Origin: Pyrinomonadaceae bacterium
Lineage (GTDB): Bacteria > Acidobacteriota > Blastocatellia > Pyrinomonadales > Pyrinomonadaceae
DNA length: 64,000 bases
Reading direction: 5' to 3'
Assembly (NCBI GenBank): GCA_014380365.1
Contig: JACMJZ010000032.1
Location: forward strand, 40,860 to 104,859
Of this stretch, positions 1 to 8,157 are shown in pieces (position 1 is the first letter of the stretch; each line of letters begins with the position of its first letter). Under the pieces are notes generated by a model, which was given only the letters and a program-made list of their open reading frames with translations, had not been told where the DNA came from and did not search any database. Position numbers and translations under genes: made by a program.

Positions 1-273
1 GCCAATCTCGGGGTCTTCCTGAAAAAGTCTTGTCAGTTTCTTAAGATCGTCGCCGCTGCGCCAGCGGATGTTGTAGGAAACAACCTTGAGGTCCGCGGAC
101 GGCTGGAACGCCGCCCGTGCTTTCGGTGGCGATCCAATTTCAAGCAACTGCGATTCACGCTCAACGTGAGAACTCGTCGAGGTTTGCAAGAGTGGGGCTC
201 CCTCCGAATATGGAGATAAGCAAGCCATGGCCGGCAATGCAACCGCGAATAACAATCCCAACAATCTGTGCAT
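1..273 (-). CDS. Endonuclease/exonuclease/phosphatase-fold protein, N-terminal part only
   Basis: Read leftwards, a frame opens at the ATG at 271-273, with AAGGAA about 12 bases upstream, and runs off the left edge after 91 codons. The first ~17 residues form a hydrophobic export signal ending AMAC (signal peptidase I, or a weak lipobox). A Ser/Thr/Glu-rich stretch follows, and then LKVVSYNIRW near residue 72. A KVVSYNIRW-type strand is the usual first strand of the DNase I-like phosphodiesterase fold, whose catalytic Glu/His/Asp would lie beyond the edge. It starts 24 bases after the stop of the MBL gene on the same strand, so the two are probably co-transcribed. The substrate cannot be told from this fragment. 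A second protein of this fold is encoded at 25711-26562. Confidence 0.72.
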   Translation of the reverse strand, partial: MHRLLGLLFAVALPAMACLSPYSEGAPLLQTSTSSHVERESQLLEIGSPPKARAAFQPSADLKVVSYNIRWRSGDDLKKLTRLFQEDPEIG

Positions 274-297
274 GCTCAACCCCGGTTCCTTCGTGAC

Positions 298-1062
298 TTA
301 GAATTCCAACCTTAGTCCGTCAAATGCCTCTATCGTTTCGCCGGACCAAAGCTTGCGCGCTTCACCGGCAAGATCGATGCCATCCCATTCCAGATAAAGA
401 TGCGTGAGCACCACCTTCTTCGGTTGAGCGTTTCTTGCTATTTGCATTGCGTCTTTGAGTTCGAGGTGCTTCTCCACGGGCTTGTTTTGGTAGAACGCGC
501 ATTCCATTAACAGCACCGTAGTCTCTCTGGCAAACTCAGCCAACTCATCTGCATATCCAGTGTCGGAGGTATAGACGAGCACGCTGCCGCTTTTTTCTTT
601 CAGGCGAATGGCCAGGCTTTCCTTGGTGTGCGGAGTAGAGAGGGTTGTTGCCAGAACGCCCGGGAGGATTTCAAACGGCATAGACGGTTCCACTTCGAAG
701 AATTCGACCGGGAAGGGTTGCTCCCGGAGCCGATAATGGTTTGATTCGTCGATGGCTGACAGGAGTTTTGAAAAGCCCTCTGGTCCGTAAATCTTGAGAG
801 GCTTTCTGCGCTGCTGAGTTTGCGGAGCGTTTCGCGTACCGAAGAGAAAGGGAGCCAGACCGGCGAAGTGGTCGAGGTGAAAATGGCTGATCCATATTGC
901 GTCAAGGTCTGGCCAGTTGAGTTGCTCCTCGGCCATGCGATGGGGAGCGTCCATACCGATGTCCAGTAAGAGGGAACCGCTGCCAGTTTCCAGCCAATAC
1001 CCGCTGGCCGCACGGGCGACATGCGGAACGGCGGTACCTGAGCCGAGGACAACAAGTTTCAT
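298..1062 (-). CDS. MBL-fold metallohydrolase, RNase Z-like
   Basis: This 254-residue protein starts with MKLVVLGSGTAVP, typical of RNase Z/ElaC-like and phosphodiesterase-like metallo-beta-lactamase proteins. The zinc-binding HxHxDH motif is visible as SHFHLDHFAGL (His60, His62, Asp64, His65). Later ligands are plausible in SDTGYAD (~170) and in VVLTHLYLE (~220). No separate exosite flexible arm is obvious, so tRNA 3'-end processing is possible but unproven; a phosphodiesterase or lactonase role fits equally well. GAGG lies 3-6 bases before the ATG. It is first in a probable two-gene unit with the truncated phosphodiesterase-like gene, and is divergent from bshB1 across a palindrome. Confidence 0.85.
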   Translation of the reverse strand: MKLVVLGSGTAVPHVARAASGYWLETGSGSLLLDIGMDAPHRMAEEQLNWPDLDAIWISHFHLDHFAGLAPFLFGTRNAPQTQQRRKPLKIYGPEGFSKLLSAIDESNHYRLREQPFPVEFFEVEPSMPFEILPGVLATTLSTPHTKESLAIRLKEKSGSVLVYTSDTGYADELAEFARETTVLLMECAFYQNKPVEKHLELKDAMQIARNAQPKKVVLTHLYLEWDGIDLAGEARKLWSGETIEAFDGLRLEF

Positions 1063-1072
1063 AACCTCAATT

Positions 1073-1181
1073 GTAACGCACGCCTGTTAGTTTGCGATTC
1101 GCGCTCCAGCATCTAGTGGTGTCTACTTGTGTTGATTGGATTCGAATCATACATCTTCGTCCGCTAACGGTCGTGCGTTAC
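1073..1181. repeat. GTAACGC-type palindromic element between divergent genes
   Basis: The left arm (1073-1096, GTAACGCACGCCTGTTAG...) is the imperfect inverse of the right arm (1162-1181, ...GGTCGTGCGTTAC), with a ~65-base centre. The arms extend outward as TTACAAT on both sides, ending 7-9 bases before the start codons of the MBL gene and bshB1. TACAAT resembles a -10 hexamer, so each arm could hold an outward promoter (inference). A related element lies at 25613-25705. Confidence 0.6.
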
Positions 1182-1193
1182 AATCATCAGGTA

Positions 1194-1940
1194 ATGGACG
1201 TATCACAATTCGAACTGGACGCGCTTGGAGTCTTTTCACATCCGGACGACGCGGAGCTTTCCATATCGGGCACCTTGCTCAGGTTGAAGTCGCTCGGGTA
1301 TCGCACCGGCGTACTCGACATGACGCGCGGCGAGATGGGGACGCGCGGCACACCGGAAACGCGTTCTGAAGAAGCGGTGGCGGCAGCACGCATCATGAAG
1401 CTTGATTTGCGGCTCAACCTGGGACAGCCGGATGGGCACATTTGGAACACGGAGAAAGCGCGTACGGCGGTTGTTCGGGTTCTGCGTTCACATAAGCCAA
1501 AGATATTGCTCACGACGCATTGGGACGATCCTCATCCGGACCACGCCAACACCTGTCACATTGTGCGCGAGGCTGCGCGCCTGGCCACGATGGCCCGTTA
1601 CGATGAAGAAGGGCAACAGGCCCCGGTGCGTATGCCGGCAATCATGCATTCGCTTTTCTCCCGCCACACGGCGCCGTCTTTCATTGTTGATGTATCTGAG
1701 TTTGTCGCGGAGAAGATGGCCGCGATCAAAGCGCACGCGTCGCAGTTTTATTGTCCGGAATCGAAGGAACCGGAAACGCGAATTAGTGACAAGGGTTTTC
1801 TGGATGAGATTGAATATCGGATGCGCTACTTTGGTTCGTTGATTGGCGTCGAAGCTGGCGAGCCGTTTTACGTGCGGGAAGCTCTGAACGTTGACGACCC
1901 GGTAGCGCTGCTCACGCGACCGATGAATATATACTCTTGA
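1194..1940 (+). CDS. bshB1: Bacillithiol biosynthesis deacetylase BshB1
   Basis: BshB1 is a zinc-dependent deacetylase that converts N-acetylglucosaminyl-malate to glucosaminyl-malate, the second step of bacillithiol synthesis in the cytoplasm. The LmbE/PIG-L signature SHPDDAE (His16, Asp18, Asp19) is near the N-terminus and the second metal motif DPHPDH is near residue 113. GVLDMTRGEMGTRG after the first motif is typical of BshB1. The start is set at the ATG at 1194 (248 residues, the family length); the frame is open further upstream, but those residues come from the palindrome and look non-coding. bshA, the preceding pathway step, is 5 kb away; a bshC homologue is not in the window. Confidence 0.9.
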   Translation: MDVSQFELDALGVFSHPDDAELSISGTLLRLKSLGYRTGVLDMTRGEMGTRGTPETRSEEAVAAARIMKLDLRLNLGQPDGHIWNTEKARTAVVRVLRSHKPKILLTTHWDDPHPDHANTCHIVREAARLATMARYDEEGQQAPVRMPAIMHSLFSRHTAPSFIVDVSEFVAEKMAAIKAHASQFYCPESKEPETRISDKGFLDEIEYRMRYFGSLIGVEAGEPFYVREALNVDDPVALLTRPMNIYS

Positions 1941-1962
1941 GCCGCAACGGCAGCTTTTTAAG

Positions 1963-2037
1963 AGCGGGGGCAAGCCCCCTTCCTGACCTTGAGACTTCAA
2001 ACAGGTAAATCAGTCGGAAAGGGGGCTTGCCCCCGCT
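1963..2037. repeat. Palindrome with GGGGGCAAGCCCCC arms (possible bidirectional terminator)
   Basis: The arms 1963-1983 and 2016-2037 are near-perfect inverse copies, and each is itself a hairpin (GGGGGC-AA-GCCCCC). The element lies between the convergent 3' ends of bshB1 and the gene ending at 2055, where it could stop transcription from both sides. No long T-tract is seen. Confidence 0.7.
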
Positions 2038-2054
2038 ACGATCACGCACCATGC

Positions 2055-3971
2055 TCACTTGTCGCTGAGGACCTCGCGCGCGATGGAAATGAGCGCTGTA
2101 GCACGCGGAGCATCGGCTTCAAAGTTTTGAGCCAGTCCGACCGCGCGCTGATAGTCCTCTTTAGTCAGCGCTCGAAACATCGACGGCAGATCAAAGTTTT
2201 CGGTGGAGTGGGTCTGCATCGAAGTCATGTAAGGGGTTTGCAACCGCAGCATCAGCCGGCTGTCTTCGCCGCTGAAGTCCTCGACTGAATTTGCCGCTCT
2301 CACCGCCTCACCCACCATTTCCCAGGCGCGATTACGGTCGAGCAGGTAGAAAGCGTTAGCCACGCCAATTAGCGCGCGAGGCCGGTCAGCATCAGAACCG
2401 CCAATGCGGCGAGCCTCCGTCGCTGCCTCGTCTGCCAGTTCGATAGCTCTCGGGCGGTCCGTCTCAGTCAACTGGCGAGCAACCTGGCTCAACGCCCAAA
2501 CTCTGTGGAAATGACTCAACTCCCCAGCGCGAGCCAGCGCTATCGCTTCATCCAACTTTTTCTTTTCAATGTAGTGGATAACCAGTGTGCCGTCGACATA
2601 GGGGCGCGTCTGCTTGCGTAAGTCGGAATCCTCCAGCTTCTCCAGGAAGTCGCGCGCGCGCGGGTCGCCTCGCTCCAGCGTGCGCATCGTCAGATCCATG
2701 TAAAGCCGATCGCGTTCCGCTGAAGTCTTGGCGCGACTGATTTGATCGAGCAGCGACTGTTCCGTATCCTCCGGTTCTTCCTCAGGCCGAATGCCCCGCT
2801 TCATCATATTGTCGTCGCGTTTTCTGATCTCCTCACGCACGCTCGCCGACAGCGCCGAAAGTTGTCCGCGGACCATCTCCGTTGTTGCCTTCGGGGCATA
2901 CTGTTCGAACAGCGGAAAAAGACGCTTCATGATGAGGTATTTGCCTTCGACGCCGGAGGTGGTTTTATCCTGCTCGGGCGGAGCCAGCGGGCGCATTAGG
3001 ATTTGTGAAGCCACGCTGAAAAAGGCGCGGCGCATTTCCGGAGTCGTAACTGGCAGCGGCCCCGGTCGGCCCATTTGCGACGTGTTGGTGCCGCCACTGC
3101 GATCGATGGTCATGAACATCTGCGGGGTAAAAAGATATGAGCTGAGCAGCGAGACCGTGTTGGCGTCAGCCTGAGCGTCTGCCGCGGCCACGCCCAGCAG
3201 TCGTTGATATCGCAGATCAGCAGCGGCAGCGTCCTTGTCTCTGAGTGAAGCCAGGAAACTCAGGCCCTGCATTGACACTCCAGTGAGCGCCGGATCGGCA
3301 AACTCAAGCGCGCGCGGAACATCAGCTTCCAAAAGTTGACGGGCCAGGCGCAAGCGTTGCGCCATCGCCTCCGGTAAGCCTGAACTGTTTCGCCTTCCGG
3401 GCTCCGGCGTATCAGAACTATTCTGGGCTTTGTCGCGCTTTAGCTTCTCGAGCAACTCTTCGCCAAGAGCGCGGTCTCGTTTGGCCGCCAACCGCAGAAC
3501 TTCTGCGCGGAGATCCGGCGGCTGCGAACCGGCGGCTCCCCGGCCACCAGTTTGCTGGCGCTGCATGTCTTCTCTAAACAGTCGATTCGCTTCTTCGTCG
3601 GCCACGTGGGCGGCGTCCCAGGCTTTTTGGAAAAGCGTGCGGCTTTGATCTGGATCGGCGTCCCACAAGCCATCGGCGATGCGCGCAAGTGTGCGGGCGC
3701 GCAGTTTCTGATCGCGAAAGCTGCGAGCATCGTTGGAGAGGGAGATTAACAACGAGAGCGCCAATGCTCGTTGCTGTTCGGCCTTGGCCTTTTCCGCGGC
3801 TGAAAGTTTCTTCTTCGAAGCAGGCTTGGCTGGACTCGAGACAGGCGCTGGTTGCGCGATAGTTTTCTCCGACGTTTCCTGGGCCTTGAAAGCCGGCGCT
3901 GCCGCAATGAGAAGGAGGAAACTGACAAGCAGAGTTGAAACTACGGACGACCGGGAAGAGCTGTGGGACAT
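2055..3971 (-). CDS. Exported helical-repeat protein of unknown function
   Basis: I do not recognise a named family. The start is the ATG at 3969-3971, preceded by AGGGAG at good spacing; upstream codons overlap a palindrome. That gives 638 residues with a clear signal peptide (hydrophobic VSTLLVSFLLLIAAAPAF, cleavage near AFKA). A Lys/Ala-rich stretch follows, then a long all-helical region with TPR-like patterning (ARTLARIADGLWDADPDQS near residue 80; RPRAIELADEAATEARR and RALIGVANAFYLLDRNRAW near the C-terminus). The protein encoded at 55974-57692 has the same architecture and recognisably similar segments, so the two are paralogues. It probably acts in the periplasm or envelope. It lies downstream of nfu on the same strand, with a palindrome between. 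Confidence 0.75.
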   Translation of the reverse strand: MSHSSSRSSVVSTLLVSFLLLIAAAPAFKAQETSEKTIAQPAPVSSPAKPASKKKLSAAEKAKAEQQRALALSLLISLSNDARSFRDQKLRARTLARIADGLWDADPDQSRTLFQKAWDAAHVADEEANRLFREDMQRQQTGGRGAAGSQPPDLRAEVLRLAAKRDRALGEELLEKLKRDKAQNSSDTPEPGRRNSSGLPEAMAQRLRLARQLLEADVPRALEFADPALTGVSMQGLSFLASLRDKDAAAADLRYQRLLGVAAADAQADANTVSLLSSYLFTPQMFMTIDRSGGTNTSQMGRPGPLPVTTPEMRRAFFSVASQILMRPLAPPEQDKTTSGVEGKYLIMKRLFPLFEQYAPKATTEMVRGQLSALSASVREEIRKRDDNMMKRGIRPEEEPEDTEQSLLDQISRAKTSAERDRLYMDLTMRTLERGDPRARDFLEKLEDSDLRKQTRPYVDGTLVIHYIEKKKLDEAIALARAGELSHFHRVWALSQVARQLTETDRPRAIELADEAATEARRIGGSDADRPRALIGVANAFYLLDRNRAWEMVGEAVRAANSVEDFSGEDSRLMLRLQTPYMTSMQTHSTENFDLPSMFRALTKEDYQRAVGLAQNFEADAPRATALISIAREVLSDK

Positions 3972-4092
3972 AATGGTTCTCCCTACGAAATAAGTCGATT
4001 GTGGAAGATGCGTTGGGCAGACGGAGTCGGAGGAATAAACGTAACGCGCGGGAGTTAGTTCCAAAAGAACTTTCGTGCTTTTGAGGGGGTGT

Positions 4093-4198
4093 GCTGGGAG
4101 CGCAGACATCCTGTCTGCAATGAGCGCGGAGCGCGAACAATCCCATCTCGTTAGTCTCTTTGGTAAAGAAAGGCAGACAGGATGTCTGCGCTCCCAGC
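4093..4198. repeat. Palindromic element, GCAGACAtcctgTCTGC arms
   Basis: The arms 4093-4118 and 4173-4198 are almost exact inverse copies (GCTGGGAGCGCAGACA... and its complement). Each holds an internal GCAGACA/TGTCTGC-type hairpin. The element lies between nfu and the helical-repeat gene. Confidence 0.75.
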
Positions 4199-4212
4199 CT
4201 AACGCTCCCGGC

Positions 4213-4779
4213 CTAGACTGCGACAACTTCGAGTTCAGGATCGATCTCCTGTTTGAGCATGCCCTCGATAGCCATCAAGGTTCCGGTCAGCGAGCTCGGG
4301 CAACTACCGCACGCGCCCTGGTAGCGAATACTCAAGGTGTGCTCCTTCAACCCGAGCACTTCGAGATAGCCGCCATCGCCCATCAGTGCCGGCCTGACTT
4401 TCTCATCGAGAATCTCGTTAATTTTTAGCAGGCGAGGATCGTCGCTGGTGATGGCGGCGATGGCGCCCCCAACGGCCGCGGCTGCCGCCGCCGTTGCTCC
4501 GGGCGAGTTAACCGCTTCTGCTGCTCGAATCGGAACCGCCAAAATGGGGAGTAGATCGTCCCAGTCGCCCTGGTCTTCTTTTTCGACGGTAATCATGCGG
4601 TCCATGTAGAACACTGACACCACATGTTCCACGTCAAACAACGCCTTAGCCAGAGCATCGCCCTGCGCCTGCTCGGCGGAACTATATGAGTGCGCGGTGC
4701 CGTTGCTGACGGCTTCTCGCAGGATGAATTTGACCGCGTTAGGATTAGGTGTTTCTTCGATATCACTGATTTTTGGCAT
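4213..4779 (-). CDS. Nfu-type iron-sulfur cluster carrier (Nfu_N + NifU C-terminal domain)
   Basis: This 188-residue protein carries or delivers Fe-S clusters to apoproteins in the cytoplasm. Residues 1-90 match the Nfu N-terminal domain ([12 protein letters not shown] near residue 10). An Ala-rich linker (93-110) follows, then a NifU-like domain from ~112 with MGDGGYLEV and the cluster-binding CGSC at Cys157/Cys160. Length and domain order are those of eukaryotic/acidobacterial-type Nfu rather than E. coli NfuA, whose N-terminal domain is a degenerate A-type carrier. No isc/suf genes are next to it. Confidence 0.88.
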   Translation of the reverse strand: MPKISDIEETPNPNAVKFILREAVSNGTAHSYSSAEQAQGDALAKALFDVEHVVSVFYMDRMITVEKEDQGDWDDLLPILAVPIRAAEAVNSPGATAAAAAAVGGAIAAITSDDPRLLKINEILDEKVRPALMGDGGYLEVLGLKEHTLSIRYQGACGSCPSSLTGTLMAIEGMLKQEIDPELEVVAV

Positions 4780-5087
4780 TGCTCAGTCTCCGCCTGTATA
4801 TAACTGCTATCAATAAAAGGCCTTCTGGAACGTTGGTTTCCAGGGGACATTATAGCCCCTTTGGGAATTAAGCGCAGTGTAGCGACCAGCTCGTGGCCAG
4901 GGCTGAATTTGCCGGGCCGTGGGGTTCAAAAAAAGGCTGGTCGAAGCTGCGAAATTATTGCCTGGAAACTATTGCCAAAGAGGCAAAGCGGGCATATACT
5001 CCGCCCCTCACTTGCCCCCCCTTCCAAGTAAGGTGAGCCAAGCTGAGATGAGGCGGGTGATTGCGAGGGTCACCTGCCTCGCATTTT
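4780..5087. other. Non-coding stretch upstream of nfu
   Basis: Apart from a palindromic element beginning at 5088, I see nothing supported here. The promoter of nfu should lie close to 4780-4850 (TTATTGATAG around 4810 is AT-rich), but I cannot assign boxes. Short open frames in the region lack ribosome-binding sites and protein-like composition. Confidence 0.5.
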
Positions 5088-5168
5088 GTAGGACAGGCAT
5101 TCCTGCCTGTCCCTCCTCCCCGAGATGGCTCTTTCGAATCCAGCGACCGACAGGAATGTCTGTCCTAC
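5088..5168. repeat. Palindromic element GTAGGACAGGCA...TGTCCTAC
   Basis: The left arm is 5088-5112 and the right arm 5149-5168, and each is a hairpin around TTCC/GGAA. The outer edge of the right arm supplies the TAG stop of the gene at 5165-5710. Related copies are at 27514-27540 with 27767-27793, and a half copy is at 41057-41080. Confidence 0.75.
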
Positions 5169-5710
5169 TTTGGCGTGGCAAAGTCTTCGACCAGGAGAAC
5201 CCACCTCCACCTGTCGCCCGTCTTGAAGGCGCCTAGCCGAATCAAATAAAGATCAACAGGCCGCCCCTTTTTTAACCGGCGCCTAAGCTGAGGCAGAACT
5301 CTCTTGTTGACGACCAACCAGTGGTTCAAGCCAGCTTCGTTAAATAGGACATCGGTTTTGTACTGGACGGTGTAATGGTTAAGACTGCCGGCATAAAGAT
5401 TTGACCATTGCGAGATAACATCTTTCTTGAGTTGAGGGAGGGGTCGCGCCGTGCCTTTGTAGATAACTCTCACCCGGGAGGGAAGCAGGTCGCCGTGCAC
5501 CAGCGTGGTGGCGTCCCCTTTCCTGTCATCGTCTCGTTCGCTCGCGATAGCGGATCCCACTTCGGCAATTTCCTTCAGCGTACGAAGCTTGTAGTCCTCG
5601 GGCGTGCGGGCCTTCTTAGGTCGGGGACCGAGCGAGTCTTGCCCGTGAGCGAGAGTGCTACCGAAAAGAAGGGTTAGGAGTAGGGCTAAAAAAACTGGCT
5701 TATGTTTCAT
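5165..5710 (-). CDS. Exported protein of unknown function
   Basis: The start is the ATG at 5708-5710, with AAGGA 9-10 bases upstream, giving 181 residues. The signal peptide (KHKPVFLALLLTLLFGSTLAHG) is clear. The mature part is basic and globular-looking, with no motif I recognise; a segment around residues 80-130 (LHYTVQYK-like strands, then LPQLRRRLKKGRPVDLYLI) suggests a mixed alpha/beta fold. The stop codon lies inside the arm of a palindromic repeat, so the final residue or two may have been reset by that element. It is in line with the lipoprotein gene to the right on the same strand. Confidence 0.62.
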   Translation of the reverse strand: MKHKPVFLALLLTLLFGSTLAHGQDSLGPRPKKARTPEDYKLRTLKEIAEVGSAIASERDDDRKGDATTLVHGDLLPSRVRVIYKGTARPLPQLKKDVISQWSNLYAGSLNHYTVQYKTDVLFNEAGLNHWLVVNKRVLPQLRRRLKKGRPVDLYLIRLGAFKTGDRWRWVLLVEDFATPK

Positions 5711-5756
5711 TGCTTGCATCCTTCGGATGTTACGGGTCAAGTCCCTCAGTTTGGGC

Positions 5757-5817
5757 TTGGAGTACCGCCTTCAGGCGACATCCCTGAGACAAAACCCGCC
5801 TCAAGGCGTTACTCCAA
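5757..5817. repeat. Palindromic element TTGGAGTACCGCC...GGCGTTACTCCAA
   Basis: The arms 5757-5777 and 5798-5817 pair, and each holds a CGCCTTCAGGCG/CGCCTCAAGGCG hairpin. It sits just after the lipoprotein gene (stop at 5835) and before the next start at 5710. Confidence 0.7.
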
Positions 5818-5834
5818 ACCAAAGATATTCCGGC

Positions 5835-6605
5835 TCAGGGCCCGTCGGTAATTGTGAACTTAATGTCTCTGCTGCTTTCAGACAGCTTCTTGTCCGCGCT
5901 GTTGTAAGCCGTCACCTGCCAGCGATAAGTGCCTTTTGCCAACGGCTTGTCGATGTCGAAGGAAGTGTCGTCGACACGTTCGCCGATGTAGGGAGACGTG
6001 ACGGTGGCGTCGTCGGCGTAAATGCTTAACTTGTAGTAAGCCGCATCGGGATACGGCTCCCACTTGAGCGCCAGATTTTGCGCGCTAACTTTCGCACCAG
6101 CCTTCGGGTCAAGCAGCTTGAGATCGCCTTTGAAGAGATGCGTCGGCGTGATGAATAAAGTCTTATCCGCAGCGACTTCGTATTTAGCTGAACTGATCCC
6201 GGCGATCCCTGTCGTCGCAAAGACAGACGAGTCAGTATCAAACACCTTGGCTAGCAAACCCTGGTAGACTTTGGGTTCCACGTTAGCGATTACATACTCG
6301 CCTTCTTTATCGGTCCGCGCAGTGTAGGTCTTTCCGCCGCAACCCCCAAAATATTGATTGAATGTTTCGCATAACTTAACCTCAATATTCTCCGCGGGCT
6401 TGCTGTTATATAAAACCAGTCCCTGCACATTGCCGGTCCCCGGCGCTGGCTTAACCTTCTCGACTCCCGGCGCGGTGCTGTCTACCGAAACAGGCGACGA
6501 CGTGGATTCGCTCGTGGACCGCGAATTTTTGTTGAGATTGCAACTCGTTAACCCGGCGGCAGCAATCAGGCAGATGCAGATCAGCACAATTTTGGTGGAT
6601 GTCAT
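5835..6605 (-). CDS. Lipoprotein with carboxypeptidase-regulatory-like and fibronectin-like domains
   Basis: The start is the ATG at 6603-6605 after AAAGG, giving 256 residues. The signal LICICLIAAAGLTSC ends in a lipobox (LTSC), so it is probably lipid-anchored. A Ser/Thr-rich tether follows. Then comes a region with NVQGLVLYNSKPAENIEVKL and TDKEGEYVIANV, the pattern of carboxypeptidase-regulatory-like beta-sandwich domains. The C-terminal ~90 residues (LALKWEPYPDAAYYKLSIY, GTYRWQVTAYNS) look like a fibronectin type III-like domain. It is a surface or periplasmic binding or structural role by architecture; the ligand is unknown. Confidence 0.7.
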   Translation of the reverse strand: MTSTKIVLICICLIAAAGLTSCNLNKNSRSTSESTSSPVSVDSTAPGVEKVKPAPGTGNVQGLVLYNSKPAENIEVKLCETFNQYFGGCGGKTYTARTDKEGEYVIANVEPKVYQGLLAKVFDTDSSVFATTGIAGISSAKYEVAADKTLFITPTHLFKGDLKLLDPKAGAKVSAQNLALKWEPYPDAAYYKLSIYADDATVTSPYIGERVDDTSFDIDKPLAKGTYRWQVTAYNSADKKLSESSRDIKFTITDGP

Positions 6606-6625
6606 GGAATGAACCTTTCGTTTTT

Positions 6626-6674
6626 GTGGCACGGGCGTCCCGCCCGTGAATCACGCGCAAGATGCGCGTGCCAC
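6626..6674. repeat. REP-like element GTGGCACGGGCG...GCGCGTGCCAC
   Basis: The outer stem GTGGCACG/CGTGCCAC encloses two hairpins (ACGGGCG-tcc-CGCCCGT and CACGCGCaagatGCGCGTG). A second copy at 28852-28939 has the same ends and second hairpin, but an unrelated palindrome inserted in the first hairpin. Confidence 0.8.
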
Positions 6675-6770
6675 ACGCGAATAGACTTGCAATGGAATAA
6701 TAACCGATGTCGGGCCGGCGAAGACCAGCGGAAGCAAACGATCCACGAAATGACACGAAACAGGGATGAA

Positions 6771-6950
6771 GCGCCAAAGGCGCGGAATATAATAGCCTGG
6801 GGCAGCGCCCCCGGTAGCGAAAGCAAGAATAGCAGAGCTCTGAAGGAGCGAAATCTCGCGTTCGATGTCGAGCCTTCAGCGCTCCACGCCTTTTCCAACT
6901 TAACCCCCTGGGGCGTTGCCCCAGAGGGTTGCATCACGCGCCTTTGGCGC
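6771..6950. repeat. Long-spaced inverted repeat GCGCCAAAGGCGC / CCTGGGGC
   Basis: The left parts (6771-6784 and 6796-6812) reappear inverted at 6937-6950 and 6905-6923, enclosing ~90 bases of unremarkable sequence. Each part is a small hairpin. The overall plan is the same as the other palindromes, with a longer centre. Confidence 0.6.
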
Positions 6951-7017
6951 TTTACAGGTAAATCTATTGGGCGTTCTACGCTGGCGTCTCGCGGTCAAAA
7001 CCTCTAGCCTCTCAGTC

Positions 7018-8157
7018 ATGAACATCGGCATCACGGTTTATCCAACCTACGGCGGCAGCGGAATTGTTGGCTCCGAGTTGGGCAAGGAACTGGCGGAACG
7101 CGGACATACAGTTCACTTCATCTCTTCGTCGCTGCCGACCCGACTCACCAAACTCAGCGAGCGCGTCCGTTTCCATCAGGTGAAGATGATGTCGTATCCG
7201 CTGTTTGAGCATCAGCCGTACACGCTGGCGCTCGCGAGCATGATGGCGAAAGTGGCGGAAACTGAAAATCTCGATCTGCTCCACGTGCACTACGCGATTC
7301 CTCATTCAATTAGCGCGATCCTGGCGCGCGAGTCGCTTAAGCCGAACCACTATGTTCCTGTCATCACAACGCTGCACGGAACCGACATTACGCTCGTAGG
7401 CGCAGACCCTTCGTATCTGCCCATCACGCGTTATGGTATTGCACAATCAGACGGCGTGACTGCCATTTCGCATTATCTGAAGCATGAGACTGAGGAGACA
7501 TTTCAGTTTGACGACATCGAGGTGATCCCAAATTTTGTTTGCAAGTCGGAATACGCGCGCCACCCGGTGGAAGAGTTGCGGGCGTCGCTGGCGCCTCAGA
7601 ATGAACCACTGCTGGTTCACGTTTCAACCCTGCGTCCGGTGAAGCGCCCGGTTGATTGCGTTGAAATACTTGCGCGCGTTTTGAAGAAGGGAATCAAGAC
7701 GCGGTTAGTGATGGTCGGCGATGGCAGCGAGCGCGCCACTTGCGAACAGCGCGCACGCGACTTGGGTATATTCGATCAGTGTGTGTTCGTGGGCGAGCAA
7801 CCGAATATCGTTGAGTACCTCTCAGTCGCTGACGTGTTGCTGCTTCCATCGGAGCAGGAATCGTTTGGCCTGGCCGCCCTCGAGGCGATGGCGTGTGAAG
7901 TACCGGTGGTGGCTTCGCGAGTTGGCGGGGTGCCGGAAGTAGTGACGGACGGCGAGACTGGGTTTCTCAGCAACGTTGGGGATACGGACAAGATGGCTGA
8001 AGACGCGGCGCGCCTGCTGTCTGACGAAGAACTACGGCGCCAGATGGGTTCACGCGCGCGCGAATCCGCGCTGGCCCGTTACAATACTGATATTGTGATT
8101 CCGAAGTACATTGAGTTTTACGAGAAAGTATTGAAAAAGAAATCGGAGGCGACTTAG
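7018..8157 (+). CDS. bshA: N-acetyl-alpha-D-glucosaminyl L-malate synthase BshA
   Basis: BshA is a GT4-family retaining glycosyltransferase that joins UDP-GlcNAc to L-malate, the first step of bacillithiol synthesis. The 379 residues match the family length. The N-terminus MNIGITVYPTYGGSGIVGSELG is the family hallmark; TTLHGTDITLVG follows near residue 122, and the sugar-nucleotide motif EQESFGLAALEAMACEVP is near 280. The upstream in-frame extension from 6916 is repeat-derived and rejected. The VWA gene begins directly after the stop codon (TAG then GTG). bshB1 is at 1194-1940, so the pathway is split over two nearby loci. Confidence 0.93.
   Translation: MNIGITVYPTYGGSGIVGSELGKELAERGHTVHFISSSLPTRLTKLSERVRFHQVKMMSYPLFEHQPYTLALASMMAKVAETENLDLLHVHYAIPHSISAILARESLKPNHYVPVITTLHGTDITLVGADPSYLPITRYGIAQSDGVTAISHYLKHETEETFQFDDIEVIPNFVCKSEYARHPVEELRASLAPQNEPLLVHVSTLRPVKRPVDCVEILARVLKKGIKTRLVMVGDGSERATCEQRARDLGIFDQCVFVGEQPNIVEYLSVADVLLLPSEQESFGLAALEAMACEVPVVASRVGGVPEVVTDGETGFLSNVGDTDKMAEDAARLLSDEELRRQMGSRARESALARYNTDIVIPKYIEFYEKVLKKKSEAT

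Larger units (their letters stand above)
6606..7017. other. Intergenic region with two palindromic elements
   Basis: This region lies between the divergent lipoprotein gene and bshA. It holds a compact element at 6626-6674 and a long-spaced one at 6771-6950. No credible gene is seen. The bshA ATG at 7018 has no strong Shine-Dalgarno sequence in the preceding 15 bases. Confidence 0.55.

Noticed and set aside
6916..7017. An upstream extension of bshA
   Set aside because: It translates repeat sequence; the family start MNIGITVYPTYGG matches the ATG at 7018.
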